NCBI GenBank assembly: GCA_020629545.1
Contig: JAHDDC010000022.1
Span: 5,558 to 40,284 of the forward strand
Reading direction: 5' to 3'
Length of the DNA: 34,727 bases
Source of the DNA: Hellea sp.
GTDB lineage: Bacteria > Pseudomonadota > Alphaproteobacteria > Caulobacterales > Maricaulaceae
The position numbers and the translations under genes were made by a program. Each line of letters begins with the position of its first letter. The first letter of the stretch is position 1. Shown in pieces: positions 1 through 6,849 of this stretch. The notes under the pieces were generated by a model. It saw nothing but the letters and a program-made list of their open reading frames with translations. It was not told the DNA's origin and ran no database searches.

Positions 1-24
1 CGGTGCCTCAAGACAGTGAAAATG

Positions 25-40
25 TGTGATATAGGTCACA
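25..40. promoter_or_regulatory. CRP-type palindrome (TGTGA-N6-TCACA)
   Basis: Both half sites match the classical CRP consensus TGTGA-N6-TCACA exactly and are symmetric. The site lies about 160 bp upstream of the GTG start at 199, in an AT-rich region with no convincing gene. A CRP/FNR-family protein could bind here. The target could be the gene at 199 or a divergent gene beyond the left edge. No well-spaced -35/-10 pair was found next to it. Confidence 0.45.
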
Positions 41-198
41 GTCACATCAAAAAATTTACATTATAAGTGGATAAATCTTGAGATAATTATGAAACACTTT
101 TAATTTTTATCTGATAAAAATTTTTCCATATTGGTCAAATTTATGACATAATATGAGTCTATAGAGTAAATCTTAGATGTGGGATTAGAGATTGGACC

Positions 199-963
199 GT
201 GCATTTTAAAGGCAAGACATTAACAGCAAAAGCATTTGCGACGCGGAGCTTTAAGCCTCTTGCGCCTGTATTGTTGGCTGCGACGGTCTCACTTTTGACG
301 CCAATGAGTGCCTTGGGGCAAGATTCCAGCGGTAATTCTGCAAATTCGGAAGGCTTCACGCTCAATACTGATTCCGGTTTTGCACAACAAAATCAGTTCG
401 ACTCCTCCGGCGTTAGCATAGAGTTACCGGCCGAAGGACTGGGGTCCCAAATTCTCGATCTCGATACGACGGATCTTGGATGCCTATCCGGTGGTTCTTT
501 ATGTCTGTCGCCGACCGACCAGCTCGACATGCAATATTCAAAATCATTGACGACTTCAATTGACACGCTTTTGGATATCGAATTGACTCCTCGCGCCTCT
601 ATGCGTTTTGATGACGGTAATTCCAGCGCTCTTGTCGGGGCTCTTGTCCGTATTGGCGACGATCTGAAAGATGGCGAGGAGCTTAAGTCAAATACATGGT
701 ATATGTTTGCTGGTGCAGACGCTGAAGCGGTTACCTACTCGCCCAATAATCTGGATCGCGTCGGCATCAGTGATTTTCACCTTCAGGACCGTATCATCGT
801 TGGAGATGCACAAGCGGGCGTTGGATATAGATTAGGTAGCTCGACAGATATTTCACTGGGTTATTTCCGCCGAGAAGTTACGTCCTTTGGAAACGAAACC
901 GATATGGAAAGCACGCGCTATACTGAGGACGCGGCTGCATTGTCATTTACCTGGCGTCGATAG
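199..963 (+). CDS. Secreted, probable outer-membrane beta-barrel protein (LpxR/DUF2219-like C-terminal half)
   Basis: This 254-residue protein starts at GTG. It has a basic N-terminus and a hydrophobic stretch (about residues 20-40) ending in an Ala-Leu-Gly type cleavage site before Gln41, so it is probably exported. The C-terminal half alternates polar and hydrophobic residues. It contains a WYMFAGADAEAV stretch, a DAQAGVGYRLG strand and a final LSFTWRR strand, which resemble the last strands of LpxR-type lipid A 3'-O-deacylases. LpxR proteins are usually about 300 residues, and the N-terminal half here (Ser/Asp/Leu-rich, with a Cys pair near 95-103) is not recognisable. Deacylase activity is therefore not claimed. 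The start is fixed by the signal peptide, because the next in-frame Met lies inside it. A CRP-like site lies upstream and nrdB follows after 141 bp with its own control region. Confidence 0.6.
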   Translation: MHFKGKTLTAKAFATRSFKPLAPVLLAATVSLLTPMSALGQDSSGNSANSEGFTLNTDSGFAQQNQFDSSGVSIELPAEGLGSQILDLDTTDLGCLSGGSLCLSPTDQLDMQYSKSLTTSIDTLLDIELTPRASMRFDDGNSSALVGALVRIGDDLKDGEELKSNTWYMFAGADAEAVTYSPNNLDRVGISDFHLQDRIIVGDAQAGVGYRLGSSTDISLGYFRREVTSFGNETDMESTRYTEDAAALSFTWRR

Positions 964-1031
964 CCATTTCTTAACCGGAAAACAGGTCGGTTACTCACAA
1001 TCCATCCCAAAGACGCTAAAAAATAGCGCGA

Positions 1032-1047
1032 ACGCAACATATTGGCA
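1032..1047. promoter_or_regulatory. Upstream NrdR box of nrdB
   Basis: The 16-mer ACGCAACATATTGGCA keeps the invariant NrdR core (C-w-A-t-A-T-a-T-w-G) with one change at a weakly conserved position. Its centre is exactly 31 bp, three helical turns, from the centre of the second box at 1063-1078. That is the usual spacing of tandem NrdR boxes. NrdR is the ATP/dATP-sensing repressor of ribonucleotide reductase genes. Confidence 0.65.
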
Positions 1048-1062
1048 CCTTGGCAAGCGGAG

Positions 1063-1078
1063 TAACTATATATAGTGA
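1063..1078. promoter_or_regulatory. Downstream NrdR box of nrdB
   Basis: TAACTATATATAGTGA contains the perfect core CTATATATAGTG and matches the NrdR consensus at 13 of 16 positions. It ends 26 bp before the nrdB start. Its TATATA/TATAGT hexamers could also serve as the -10 element, with TTGGCA at 1042 or 1050 as -35. Repressor binding would then block the promoter directly. No other NrdR-type site was seen in the window. Confidence 0.75.
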
Positions 1079-1104
1079 TAGGAGCTCACTGATTCACAAA
1101 GGGC

Positions 1105-2154
1105 ATGCAAATGGGACAATTAGGTAATTTCGAACGCGCATCTTCTGGTCTGCTGGTTCCGTCACATAGCTATAAACCCTTTCGCTATCCTTGGGCTTAC
1201 GACTTCTGGAAAAAGCAACAGCAAGTGCACTGGATGCCCGAAGAGGTCCCTCTCGGCGAAGACTGTAAAGACTGGGCGACAAATCTAACAGATAATGAAA
1301 AAAATCTCCTTACTCAGATTTTCCGCTTTTTTACCCAGTCTGATGTCGAGGTAAACGACAATTATATGGAGCGTTACGCCCGCGTATTCAAACCGACTGA
1401 AGTCAAAATGATGCTTTCGGCGTTTTCCAATATGGAAACGATCCATATCGCAGCCTATGCCTTATTGCTCGAAACCATCGGCATGCCGGATTCTGAATTC
1501 TCTGCCTTTATGGATTATCAGGCCATGGCGGATAAGCACAATTATATGCAAGAATTTGGCGTTGAAACAGATGCTGATATTGCGCGTACGGTCGCGATGT
1601 TCGGAGCTTTCACCGAAGGGCTCCAACTTTTCGCTTCCTTTGCGATGCTGATGAACTTCCCGCGTCTCAATAAAATGAAAGGTATGGGCCAGATCGTGAC
1701 CTGGTCTATTCGTGACGAAAGCCTGCATTGTGAGGGCATGATCAAGCTCTATCACACATTCGCCAAAGAAACGGGATGCGTGACCAAAGCTGTTGCTGAC
1801 GATATTATCGATTGTTGTAAAACTGTTGTCAGTCTCGAGGATAAATTCATTGACCTGGCATTTGAGATGGGCCCCGTCGAAGGCATGACCAGCGAAGATA
1901 TCAAGCAATATATCCGTTACATTGCTGACTGGCGCCTTGGCCAATTAGATTTGCCCAAGATATACGGAATTGAAAAGCATCCTCTGCCATGGCTGACTGA
2001 AATCCTCAATGGCGTCGAGCATGCCAACTTTTTCGAGGCCCGTGCAACGGAATATTCCAAAGGCGCAACTCAAGGGAATTGGCATGGCGATGATGGAGTT
2101 TGGGCAAAGTTTGAAAAGGTTCAGTCCAACAAACCGGCCGAAACTGTAACTTGA
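1105..2154 (+). CDS. nrdB: Ribonucleoside-diphosphate reductase, class Ia small (beta) subunit
   Basis: NrdB supplies the diferric-tyrosyl radical that the NrdA subunit uses to reduce ribonucleotides to deoxyribonucleotides in the cytoplasm. The 349-residue sequence shows the ferritin-like ligand set: Asp80 in TQSDVEV, Glu111 and His114 in NMETIH, Glu171 in FTEGLQLF, and Glu205 and His208 in RDESLHCEGM. The radical tyrosine is Tyr118, four residues after His114 as in E. coli NrdB. Length and motifs fit the alphaproteobacterial NrdB type. The start is the first ATG of MQMGQLG; a second in-frame ATG is two codons later. No nrdA is in the window, so the large subunit must be encoded elsewhere. 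Two NrdR boxes lie just upstream, and a phosphatase gene follows 11 bp downstream. Confidence 0.97.
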   Translation: MQMGQLGNFERASSGLLVPSHSYKPFRYPWAYDFWKKQQQVHWMPEEVPLGEDCKDWATNLTDNEKNLLTQIFRFFTQSDVEVNDNYMERYARVFKPTEVKMMLSAFSNMETIHIAAYALLLETIGMPDSEFSAFMDYQAMADKHNYMQEFGVETDADIARTVAMFGAFTEGLQLFASFAMLMNFPRLNKMKGMGQIVTWSIRDESLHCEGMIKLYHTFAKETGCVTKAVADDIIDCCKTVVSLEDKFIDLAFEMGPVEGMTSEDIKQYIRYIADWRLGQLDLPKIYGIEKHPLPWLTEILNGVEHANFFEARATEYSKGATQGNWHGDDGVWAKFEKVQSNKPAETVT

Positions 2155-2165
2155 TTGATCAATGA

Positions 2166-2948
2166 ATGGACAGAATAATTCCTTTAAAATCCATCCGAAA
2201 TTTTCGTGATTTCGGAGGATATCAAACAGAAGATAATCGAGTTGTCAGGTCTGGACATTTATTTAGATCCGCTCATTTTTCGGACAGCTCGCCTGAAGAG
2301 TTGAATTACGTACAAGAGCTGGGCTTACGTTTTCTCGTTGATTTGAGACACGCACCCGAACGCAGGCGACAGCCCAATAAATATCATGACGATCATCAAA
2401 TGCGACTGTTTGAGGTCAAAGATCGTGCGGACGCAGCTGATCAGGTTTACGCGCCTCATGAAATGTTCATGAAAGAAGAACTCGAAAAATCGGAAGACGC
2501 TCGAAATTACATGCTGCGTTCTTATACTGCGCGGCCCCATGATCCGGTTTTTATTGATAGTTTCTCCGAGACCCTAAAATTTATGGCCCGCGAAGCGTCT
2601 CCGTTTGTTATTCATTGCGCCGCGGGGAAGGACCGCACCGGAACGCTTGCCGCTATTATTCAAAAGACATTAGGAGTCAGCGATGTCGATGTGATGTCAG
2701 ACTATATGCTGACCATGGAAGCTGTTGACGTGGATAGTTTTTTGGAACCAGCTGCATCTTTCATGACCAAGAGATTTAACAGATCCTATGACCCTGAATG
2801 GCTGCGCCCAATGTTTGGTGTCGAGCCGGCATATCTGGAGGCGGCTTTAGGGGCTATTGGTGATTTCGATAACTATCTCGACAATATACTGGGAATAGGC
2901 CCTGATTTACAAACGGCTATCAAAGCGAATTACACCGTCAAGGCGTGA
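2166..2948 (+). CDS. Tyrosine/serine protein phosphatase of the CX5R type (Y_phosphatase3-like)
   Basis: This 260-residue protein has the P-loop HCAAGKDRTG with nucleophile Cys151 and phosphate-binding Arg157. It also has the N-terminal family signature IRNFRDFGGYQ (residues 10-20) and RSGHLFRSAHFS (28-39), typical of the Y_phosphatase3 family that includes MptpB-like phosphatases. These enzymes use a cysteine-phosphate intermediate, and substrates may be proteins or phosphoinositide-like molecules. There is no signal peptide, so it is probably cytoplasmic. The gene starts 11 bp after the nrdB stop and is probably co-transcribed with nrdB. It ends about 10 bp before the convergent TadE-like gene. 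The substrate is unknown. Confidence 0.9.
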   Translation: MDRIIPLKSIRNFRDFGGYQTEDNRVVRSGHLFRSAHFSDSSPEELNYVQELGLRFLVDLRHAPERRRQPNKYHDDHQMRLFEVKDRADAADQVYAPHEMFMKEELEKSEDARNYMLRSYTARPHDPVFIDSFSETLKFMAREASPFVIHCAAGKDRTGTLAAIIQKTLGVSDVDVMSDYMLTMEAVDVDSFLEPAASFMTKRFNRSYDPEWLRPMFGVEPAYLEAALGAIGDFDNYLDNILGIGPDLQTAIKANYTVKA

Positions 2949-2958
2949 CGTTAGAGAC

Positions 2959-3588
2959 CTAAATACACGAGACCCTTAAATCTGAACCTACAGTACACGA
3001 AAATTCGGTTTTACCGCTTTCATCAAAGGGCACGGATATGGATTGTCGGGGCTTTAAGACGAAAGTTTCTGACAGCCTTAACCTGTTTAAAAACATCATC
3101 GTTGCCGGTGTATAGCTGTAACTTATACGGGCAACAACAACGCCAGATTGCTCGTTATACATAAGATTGTTTAGAGTTTTGGGGTCAAAAGCCGCGCCTG
3201 GAATTTTGGTCGTCGTTGATGCATATCCGACAAGATTATCGGTTCCGTCGCTCATTTTCTGATAGCTATTCAGTTCAATCGCCACATCATTGACGTTCCC
3301 AGGACGGGTTCCCAAAACAGCTACGGTCGCGGTCATCACATCCGAAAGCTCTGCAGAAGACATTGATGGTAACTGAGTTGCCAGATCCCCGGCGACGCTC
3401 GTCGCGTGAGCTACCTGACGGTCGGCCGTAATGGCCATAGCGATCTCAGTCATACCAAAGTAAAACGCAATGAGAATCGGCGCGACGAATGCAAATTCGA
3501 TGGCTGCAATGCCAGATTTGTCTTGAAATACAGATCTTAGAAGCGGCGTTTGATTAAGAAATCGAGTCATAAGTTTTGACGTTTTCAT
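2959..3588 (-). CDS. TadE/TadF-like minor pseudopilin
   Basis: This 209-residue protein carries the TadE-type prepilin segment KSGIAAIEFAFVAPILIAFYF (about residues 25-45 from the chosen start): a Gly just before the AAIEFA core, then one hydrophobic helix. The prepilin peptidase CpaA should cut after that Gly. A long periplasmic part with two Cys near the C-terminus follows. I chose the ATG at 3588 because AGGAGG lies 9-10 bases upstream. An in-frame GTG at 3597 would add three residues but sits on top of that Shine-Dalgarno. The gene starts 2 bp after the stop of the upstream tadE-like gene, so the two are probably translated together. TadE/F proteins are minor components needed for Flp pilus assembly. 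Confidence 0.88.
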   Translation of the reverse strand: MKTSKLMTRFLNQTPLLRSVFQDKSGIAAIEFAFVAPILIAFYFGMTEIAMAITADRQVAHATSVAGDLATQLPSMSSAELSDVMTATVAVLGTRPGNVNDVAIELNSYQKMSDGTDNLVGYASTTTKIPGAAFDPKTLNNLMYNEQSGVVVARISYSYTPATMMFLNRLRLSETFVLKPRQSISVPFDESGKTEFSCTVGSDLRVSCI

Positions 3589-3590
3589 GA

Positions 3591-4148
3591 TTAGCACCCT
3601 CCTGGAAACGGCTCATTTCTAAAGGCCGTGCTAGCTGTTATTACGCGAAAGTTACCGGGTTGATTTGATAGCTTCGTCAAAGATCCTGGGAATGCGAGTT
3701 CATGATAGTATTGTGCTCTAACCACCACGACGTCACGAGCGGACGTCTGAATATAGCTATCGGGCAATCTTTGCGGTTGGCCTGTGCTCGGATCAAGCGT
3801 TTGAGGTGTTGGGGGCAGAAGATTTGGTTCGAAACGTCCAGAAGGAGATGTAACGACATCAATCCGCAAATTTGCACAGTCACCAATGGTAGACATATTC
3901 CCGCAAACCATGGTCTTAAATTGTTCAGCGCCGCCGCAAGTGGATTGGAACTCGCCTGTCCGAACATCTCTTGCAGACTCGTTCATCGCATGGGTCAAAG
4001 TTGAGCCCAGGAAAAAGACAATTGCAAGCTCAAAAATAGCGAATAATAAAGCAAAAAACGGCAAGGCCAGTATGGCAAATTCTATTGCCGTGGCCCCGTC
4101 TTTTTCTCTTTTAAAGCGGCCCCATAATTTCCGTGATCTATCCAGCAT
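3591..4148 (-). CDS. TadE-like minor pseudopilin
   Basis: This 185-residue protein has a short basic N-terminus and then the TadE signature DGATAIEFAILALPFFALLF (about residues 17-36), with the expected peptidase site between Gly and Ala. A conserved stretch LTHAMNESARDVRTGEF follows, then a periplasmic domain with several Cys (about 70-92) and a Pro-rich loop. TadE family proteins are processed by the Tad prepilin peptidase and act at the base or tip of the pilus. The gene has a good ribosome-binding site (GGGAAG) before the ATG and is the first of a two-gene minus-strand unit. It lies 85 bp downstream of the stand-alone secretin N-domain gene on the same strand. Confidence 0.9.
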   Translation of the reverse strand: MLDRSRKLWGRFKREKDGATAIEFAILALPFFALLFAIFELAIVFFLGSTLTHAMNESARDVRTGEFQSTCGGAEQFKTMVCGNMSTIGDCANLRIDVVTSPSGRFEPNLLPPTPQTLDPSTGQPQRLPDSYIQTSARDVVVVRAQYYHELAFPGSLTKLSNQPGNFRVITASTAFRNEPFPGGC

Positions 4149-4194
4149 AACTTCCCACCGTTAATTCCGGTCAGGACATTAGCTTGGAATGATT

Positions 4195-4223
4195 TATATA
4201 CTGCCAAATATTATGGTTGATAA
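4195..4223 (-). promoter_or_regulatory. Possible sigma70 promoter for the tadE-like pair
   Basis: Read on the minus strand, TTATCA (4223-4218), a 17-bp spacer and TATATA (4200-4195) form a plausible -35/-10 pair in the 85-bp gap before the tadE-like start at 4148. Each hexamer matches consensus at only about four of six positions, so the call is tentative. The pair could instead be read through from the gene at 4234-4788. Confidence 0.3.
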
Positions 4224-4233
4224 GATACTAATT

Positions 4234-4788
4234 TTACTCAGGATAGTAAGGCCGACGCGGGTCATCATCCGCCAAATCTGGCTCTGATTCAACCGCCAGC
4301 CCCACAATCGATTGGGGCGCATTGCGTGGGCCAGATATGGACGTTGTCGATATAGTAGGCGCGTCAGGTGTATTCACCGCTATAAATTCCACACGATCTC
4401 CTAGGATTGGAGATGGTTGGCAATAGGGGGCGCAGCTATAGGTTTCTCGCTGTCCGCCTGAATACAGCCGAACATTTCCTGGAGAATTCGACCCTGTTAC
4501 TTGAATATCCGCGTCAACGATCGTGTCGCCATTCGCATTTAAAACCAATAAATTTGTCTGACCATAACCGCGACCAACAACCAATACAATGTCACTGGAG
4601 TGTACGGATACATCTGCGATTTTAGGGTTTCCGATAATTATTGCGGCTGCAGGTTCGCTGAGCCTTACGATTTCGGTTTTATTCAGTTCAACACTATAAG
4701 GGCCCGAAAGACTGCCTGCGTATGCCAGCTCGCAAAGCAAGAGTGCAGTGCCAGCAATTCCGTAACGTAGCATTTTCGCAATAAACAT
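4234..4788 (-). CDS. Stand-alone secretin N-terminal domain protein of the Tad locus (CpaC N-domain-like)
   Basis: This roughly 184-residue exported protein has a signal peptide ending near Ala-Tyr-Ala-Gly. Residues about 30-100 match the pilus-assembly N-terminal domain (T2SS-T3SS_pil_N type): VELNKTEIVRLSEPAAAIII, GNPKIADVSVHSSDIVLVVG, YGQTNLLVL. The same pattern occurs in CpaC of this locus (about residues 55-130), so the two are paralogous in that domain. There is no secretin barrel. The C-terminal half is Pro/Ser-rich with a Cys pair (SCAPYC). I chose the ATG at 4788 because AGGA lies about 6 bases upstream; an in-frame GTG at 4803 is the alternative. The position next to the pseudopilin genes suggests a periplasmic accessory of the Tad channel, but the exact role is unknown. 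Confidence 0.8.
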   Translation of the reverse strand: MFIAKMLRYGIAGTALLLCELAYAGSLSGPYSVELNKTEIVRLSEPAAAIIIGNPKIADVSVHSSDIVLVVGRGYGQTNLLVLNANGDTIVDADIQVTGSNSPGNVRLYSGGQRETYSCAPYCQPSPILGDRVEFIAVNTPDAPTISTTSISGPRNAPQSIVGLAVESEPDLADDDPRRPYYPE

Positions 4789-4833
4789 CTTTTTTCCTAT
4801 CACAACTAAAGCCGGATATCTTGGTTGTAGTAA

Positions 4834-4998
4834 ATGAAGCGTTTACAAATCGTTGACGAGCTGGCGAGATTCACATTTGGAATGATAAATTCTAATGAAT
4901 TAGACGATTTATTCCGAATTATCGGCCTATTATTAAGTAAGTCCCGAATTTTTGACCCGGCTAAAGCTATAAAACAGCCAAGATTTTCAAATTCATAA
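4834..4998 (+). CDS. Possible 54-residue small protein or gene remnant
   Basis: The intergenic stretch before flp (about 320 bp) contains an ATG-started frame of 54 codons ending in TAA. Its product begins MKRLQIVDELARFTFG and has an amphipathic Leu/Ile-rich middle (about residues 22-35) and a basic C-terminus. There is no clear Shine-Dalgarno, and two stop codons come just before the ATG. It may be a chance frame in AT-rich DNA, a small regulator or the remains of a longer gene. The rest of the gap holds a possible CtrA-like site and the flp leader. Confidence 0.2.
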   Translation: MKRLQIVDELARFTFGMINSNELDDLFRIIGLLLSKSRIFDPAKAIKQPRFSNS

Positions 4999-5015
4999 AT
5001 ATTTTACCATATAGT

Positions 5016-5047
5016 TTAAACGGATTGTAACGGGTCGCCCCTATACC
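5016..5047 (+). promoter_or_regulatory. Candidate flp promoter with CtrA-like box
   Basis: TTAA-N7-GTAAC (5016-5031) differs at one base from the CtrA consensus TTAA-N7-TTAAC. A possible -10 element TATACC lies 11 bp downstream (5042-5047). There is no good -35, as in many CtrA-activated promoters where the box covers that position. CtrA activates pilA in Caulobacter. The site is about 80 bp before the flp ATG. A one-mismatch box is expected fairly often by chance in AT-rich DNA. Confidence 0.35.
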
Positions 5048-5109
5048 GGGTTTCACAGGGATTGGCCCTGAAGGGATTATCCCTAACAATGCATACGTGG
5101 GAGTTAGTT

Positions 5110-5271
5110 ATGCAAAATTTAGTTTCTCGTTTCATCAAAGACGAATCTGGTGCAACTGCTATTGAGTATGGTCTAATCGCCGCTCTTATCGCTGTTGGAA
5201 TTATCGGCGCTGCCGGTGCACTTGGCACAAAAGTTTCTGGTAATTTCCAGACTGTTGCAGGTGCTATGTAA
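5110..5271 (+). CDS. flp: Flp/Fap-type major pilin
   Basis: This 53-residue type IVb prepilin has the short leader MQNLVSRFIKDESG, followed by the processed N-terminus ATAIEYGLIAALIAVGII. CpaA should cut between Gly14 and Ala15. Glu19 and Tyr20 of the mature helix are the classic Flp pair. The mature pilin is only 39 residues, mostly one hydrophobic helix with a short Gly/Ser/Ala tail. I chose the ATG at 5110 because GGAG lies 6 bases upstream and the leader has normal length. In-frame ATGs further upstream (from 5062) would give an unusual, longer leader. The gene is followed at once by a strong terminator, consistent with a separate abundant pilin transcript. Confidence 0.95.
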   Translation: MQNLVSRFIKDESGATAIEYGLIAALIAVGIIGAAGALGTKVSGNFQTVAGAM

Positions 5272-5296
5272 TTGTCTCTTTAAGAGAATTACTCGG

Positions 5297-5324
5297 AAAG
5301 CCGCCTCTAAGGCGGCTTTTTTTT
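5297..5324 (+). terminator. Intrinsic terminator after flp
   Basis: A perfect 9-bp GC-rich stem (AAAGCCGCC / GGCGGCTTT) with a 5-base loop is followed by eight T residues. It starts about 25 bp after the flp stop codon and about 70 bp before cpaA. It probably separates high pilin expression from lower expression of the assembly genes. Confidence 0.93.
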
Positions 5325-5391
5325 GTTTTGAAACCGTAAATTAACCGAATGTCGGTAAATGAGACGAAAATAATAAGGTGATTGGTTTCAA

Positions 5392-5895
5392 ATGATACTC
5401 GGTTTTTTAGTCTTCTCAATCATGTCGATAGCAATGCTGGCAGCGGCCTATAGCGATGCATTGACAATGACGATCCCGAACTGGATCAGCCTGTTTTTGC
5501 TGGCTAGCTTCTTCATAATCGTTCCATTCGTTTGGCAGTCCGCGGCGGTATTTGGAGAGCATCTACTCGTTGGCGTATCGGTTTTCCTTTTTGGGTTTCT
5601 TTTATTTGCCAAAGGCTGGCTTGGCGGGGGTGATGCTAAACTTATGGCGGCTACCGCTTTCTGGTGGCAATGGTCGGATCTTTTGATGTATTTTGTTTAC
5701 ACCACACTGGCGGGCGGTTTTATTGCAATGATCATCCTTTGGGGCCGTAAATTTATACCAGCACAAGTTTTAACTGCACCTTGGCTCCATAATCTCGTTA
5801 AAGATGAAAAACGTATGCCATACGGGCTCGCATTGGCTTTTGGTGCGTTGGCAACGCTCCCACAAAGCGAAATATTCAAATTGGCAGTGAATTAA
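5392..5895 (+). CDS. cpaA: Prepilin peptidase of the Tad system
   Basis: CpaA/TadV is an aspartic peptidase of the inner membrane (A24 family) that removes the leader from Flp and TadE-type prepilins. The 167-residue protein has about five or six hydrophobic segments and both catalytic aspartates: Asp22 in YSDALTMTIPNW and Asp81 in GGGDAKL. It lacks the N-terminal methyltransferase domain of PilD-type enzymes, as expected for Tad peptidases. It follows the flp terminator, with only a weak AAGGTG as ribosome-binding site 11 bases before the ATG. It ends 114 bp before cpaB. Confidence 0.93.
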   Translation: MILGFLVFSIMSIAMLAAAYSDALTMTIPNWISLFLLASFFIIVPFVWQSAAVFGEHLLVGVSVFLFGFLLFAKGWLGGGDAKLMAATAFWWQWSDLLMYFVYTTLAGGFIAMIILWGRKFIPAQVLTAPWLHNLVKDEKRMPYGLALAFGALATLPQSEIFKLAVN

Positions 5896-5937
5896 CTGCT
5901 TTCTGTTAACCTTTTCTTTGCCGAAGATTCCTAAAAA

Positions 5938-5952
5938 TTAACCATGCTTTAT
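5938..5952. promoter_or_regulatory. Candidate CtrA box upstream of cpaB
   Basis: TTAACCATGCTTTAT fits TTAA-N7-TTAA with one mismatch and includes the TTAACCAT word also reported for CtrA targets. It lies in the 114-bp gap between cpaA and cpaB, about 60 bp before the cpaB start. It could drive the cpaB-tadC run separately from cpaA. No experimental support is visible. Confidence 0.35.
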
Positions 5953-6009
5953 CAAATGGCGCTCTAGAGTGCCGTTGAAGCATCGAGAATTTTTAGGGAG
6001 GTCGGTAAA

Positions 6010-6846
6010 ATGGACCGCAGGCGTCTACTTGTTATAGTACTGTTACTCATACTAGCCCCATTCATGTTCTTTTTTCTGCGGAAAATGGGAACGGGTTCGA
6101 CCCAAACAGCTCAACCCGCCATTCAGGCTCCGACGCAGATCGTGGAACAGGTCGAATATACTGATGTTCTGGTCGCCAATTCTGACATTAGCTTTGGGAC
6201 CCGCCTTAATGAAGGCAATATTGGTTGGAAAAAATGGCCAGCTGAAGCCGCCGCAGGCAGTAATTTCATTACGAAAGACGATTCACCCAATGCGCTCAAA
6301 GACCTTAGAGGTGGCGTCGTCAGATCAGATGTGTTTGCCGGTGAAACGATCACAAGCCGAAAAATTATCATGCCGGGTGAGAAAAGCGTTATGTCTGCGC
6401 TCATTAGGCCTGGGATGCGCGCCGCGGCCGCTCGAATTTCCGTTGATACAGCCGCTGGCGGATTTATTCAGCCGGGTGACAATGTTGACATTATTCTCAC
6501 AAGCTCTGTTGTCAGCTTAACCGGCGGGGGCGCGAAACGTTATGTCTCTGAGACTATATTCGAAAACGTTCGTGTTTTAGCTATCGACCAAACATTCACA
6601 ACAAGCGAAGAAGCGGGTGCATCTGTTATCGGGTCAACCGCGACGTTTGAAATGACGCAAGAAGATGCCGAACTGCTGTCGCAGTCCGTTGCCCAGGGTG
6701 ATATTAGCCTGATTTTGCGTCCAATGGGACGCGCTGGCGCGCCTGGCAAAAGTCATTCCAGTATAAAAACTAAGTCCGGGCAACCGGATTCGCTAACAAT
6801 TATCCGTAATGGGCAGCCCACACAGGTTGCGATCAGGGGACAATAA
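6010..6846 (+). CDS. cpaB: Flp pilus assembly protein CpaB (RcpC-like)
   Basis: This 278-residue envelope protein is anchored by one N-terminal hydrophobic segment (about residues 5-24). Next comes an SAF domain (about 48-110; VEYTDVLVANSDISFGTRL ... NIGWKKWP) and the RcpC/CpaB domain (about 130-245) with GMRAAAARISVD and IQPGDNVDIILT. CpaB works with the secretin CpaC in the periplasm and may modify or stabilise the channel. The start has a good GGGAGG site about 8 bases upstream. The cpaC start follows only 3 bp after its stop, so translation is probably coupled. Confidence 0.93.
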   Translation: MDRRRLLVIVLLLILAPFMFFFLRKMGTGSTQTAQPAIQAPTQIVEQVEYTDVLVANSDISFGTRLNEGNIGWKKWPAEAAAGSNFITKDDSPNALKDLRGGVVRSDVFAGETITSRKIIMPGEKSVMSALIRPGMRAAAARISVDTAAGGFIQPGDNVDIILTSSVVSLTGGGAKRYVSETIFENVRVLAIDQTFTTSEEAGASVIGSTATFEMTQEDAELLSQSVAQGDISLILRPMGRAGAPGKSHSSIKTKSGQPDSLTIIRNGQPTQVAIRGQ

Positions 6847-6849
6847 TCA

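Noticed and set aside
1..66. Frame open from the left edge ending in TAA at 66
   Set aside because: Only 21 codons, no recognisable sequence, and it covers the CRP-like site; not supportable as the end of a gene.
1462..1944. A 160-codon open frame antisense to nrdB
   Set aside because: It lies wholly inside nrdB, has no recognisable domain, and is explained by codon bias on the coding strand.
2152..2163. TTGAT-TG-ATCAA repeat between nrdB and the phosphatase, resembling an FNR box
   Set aside because: FNR/FixK sites need 4 bases between the half sites; here there are 2, and the repeat overlaps the nrdB stop.
5893..5911. Inverted TTAAC / GTTAA arms after cpaA
   Set aside because: Only 5-bp AT-rich arms and no proper T-run, so not a convincing terminator.
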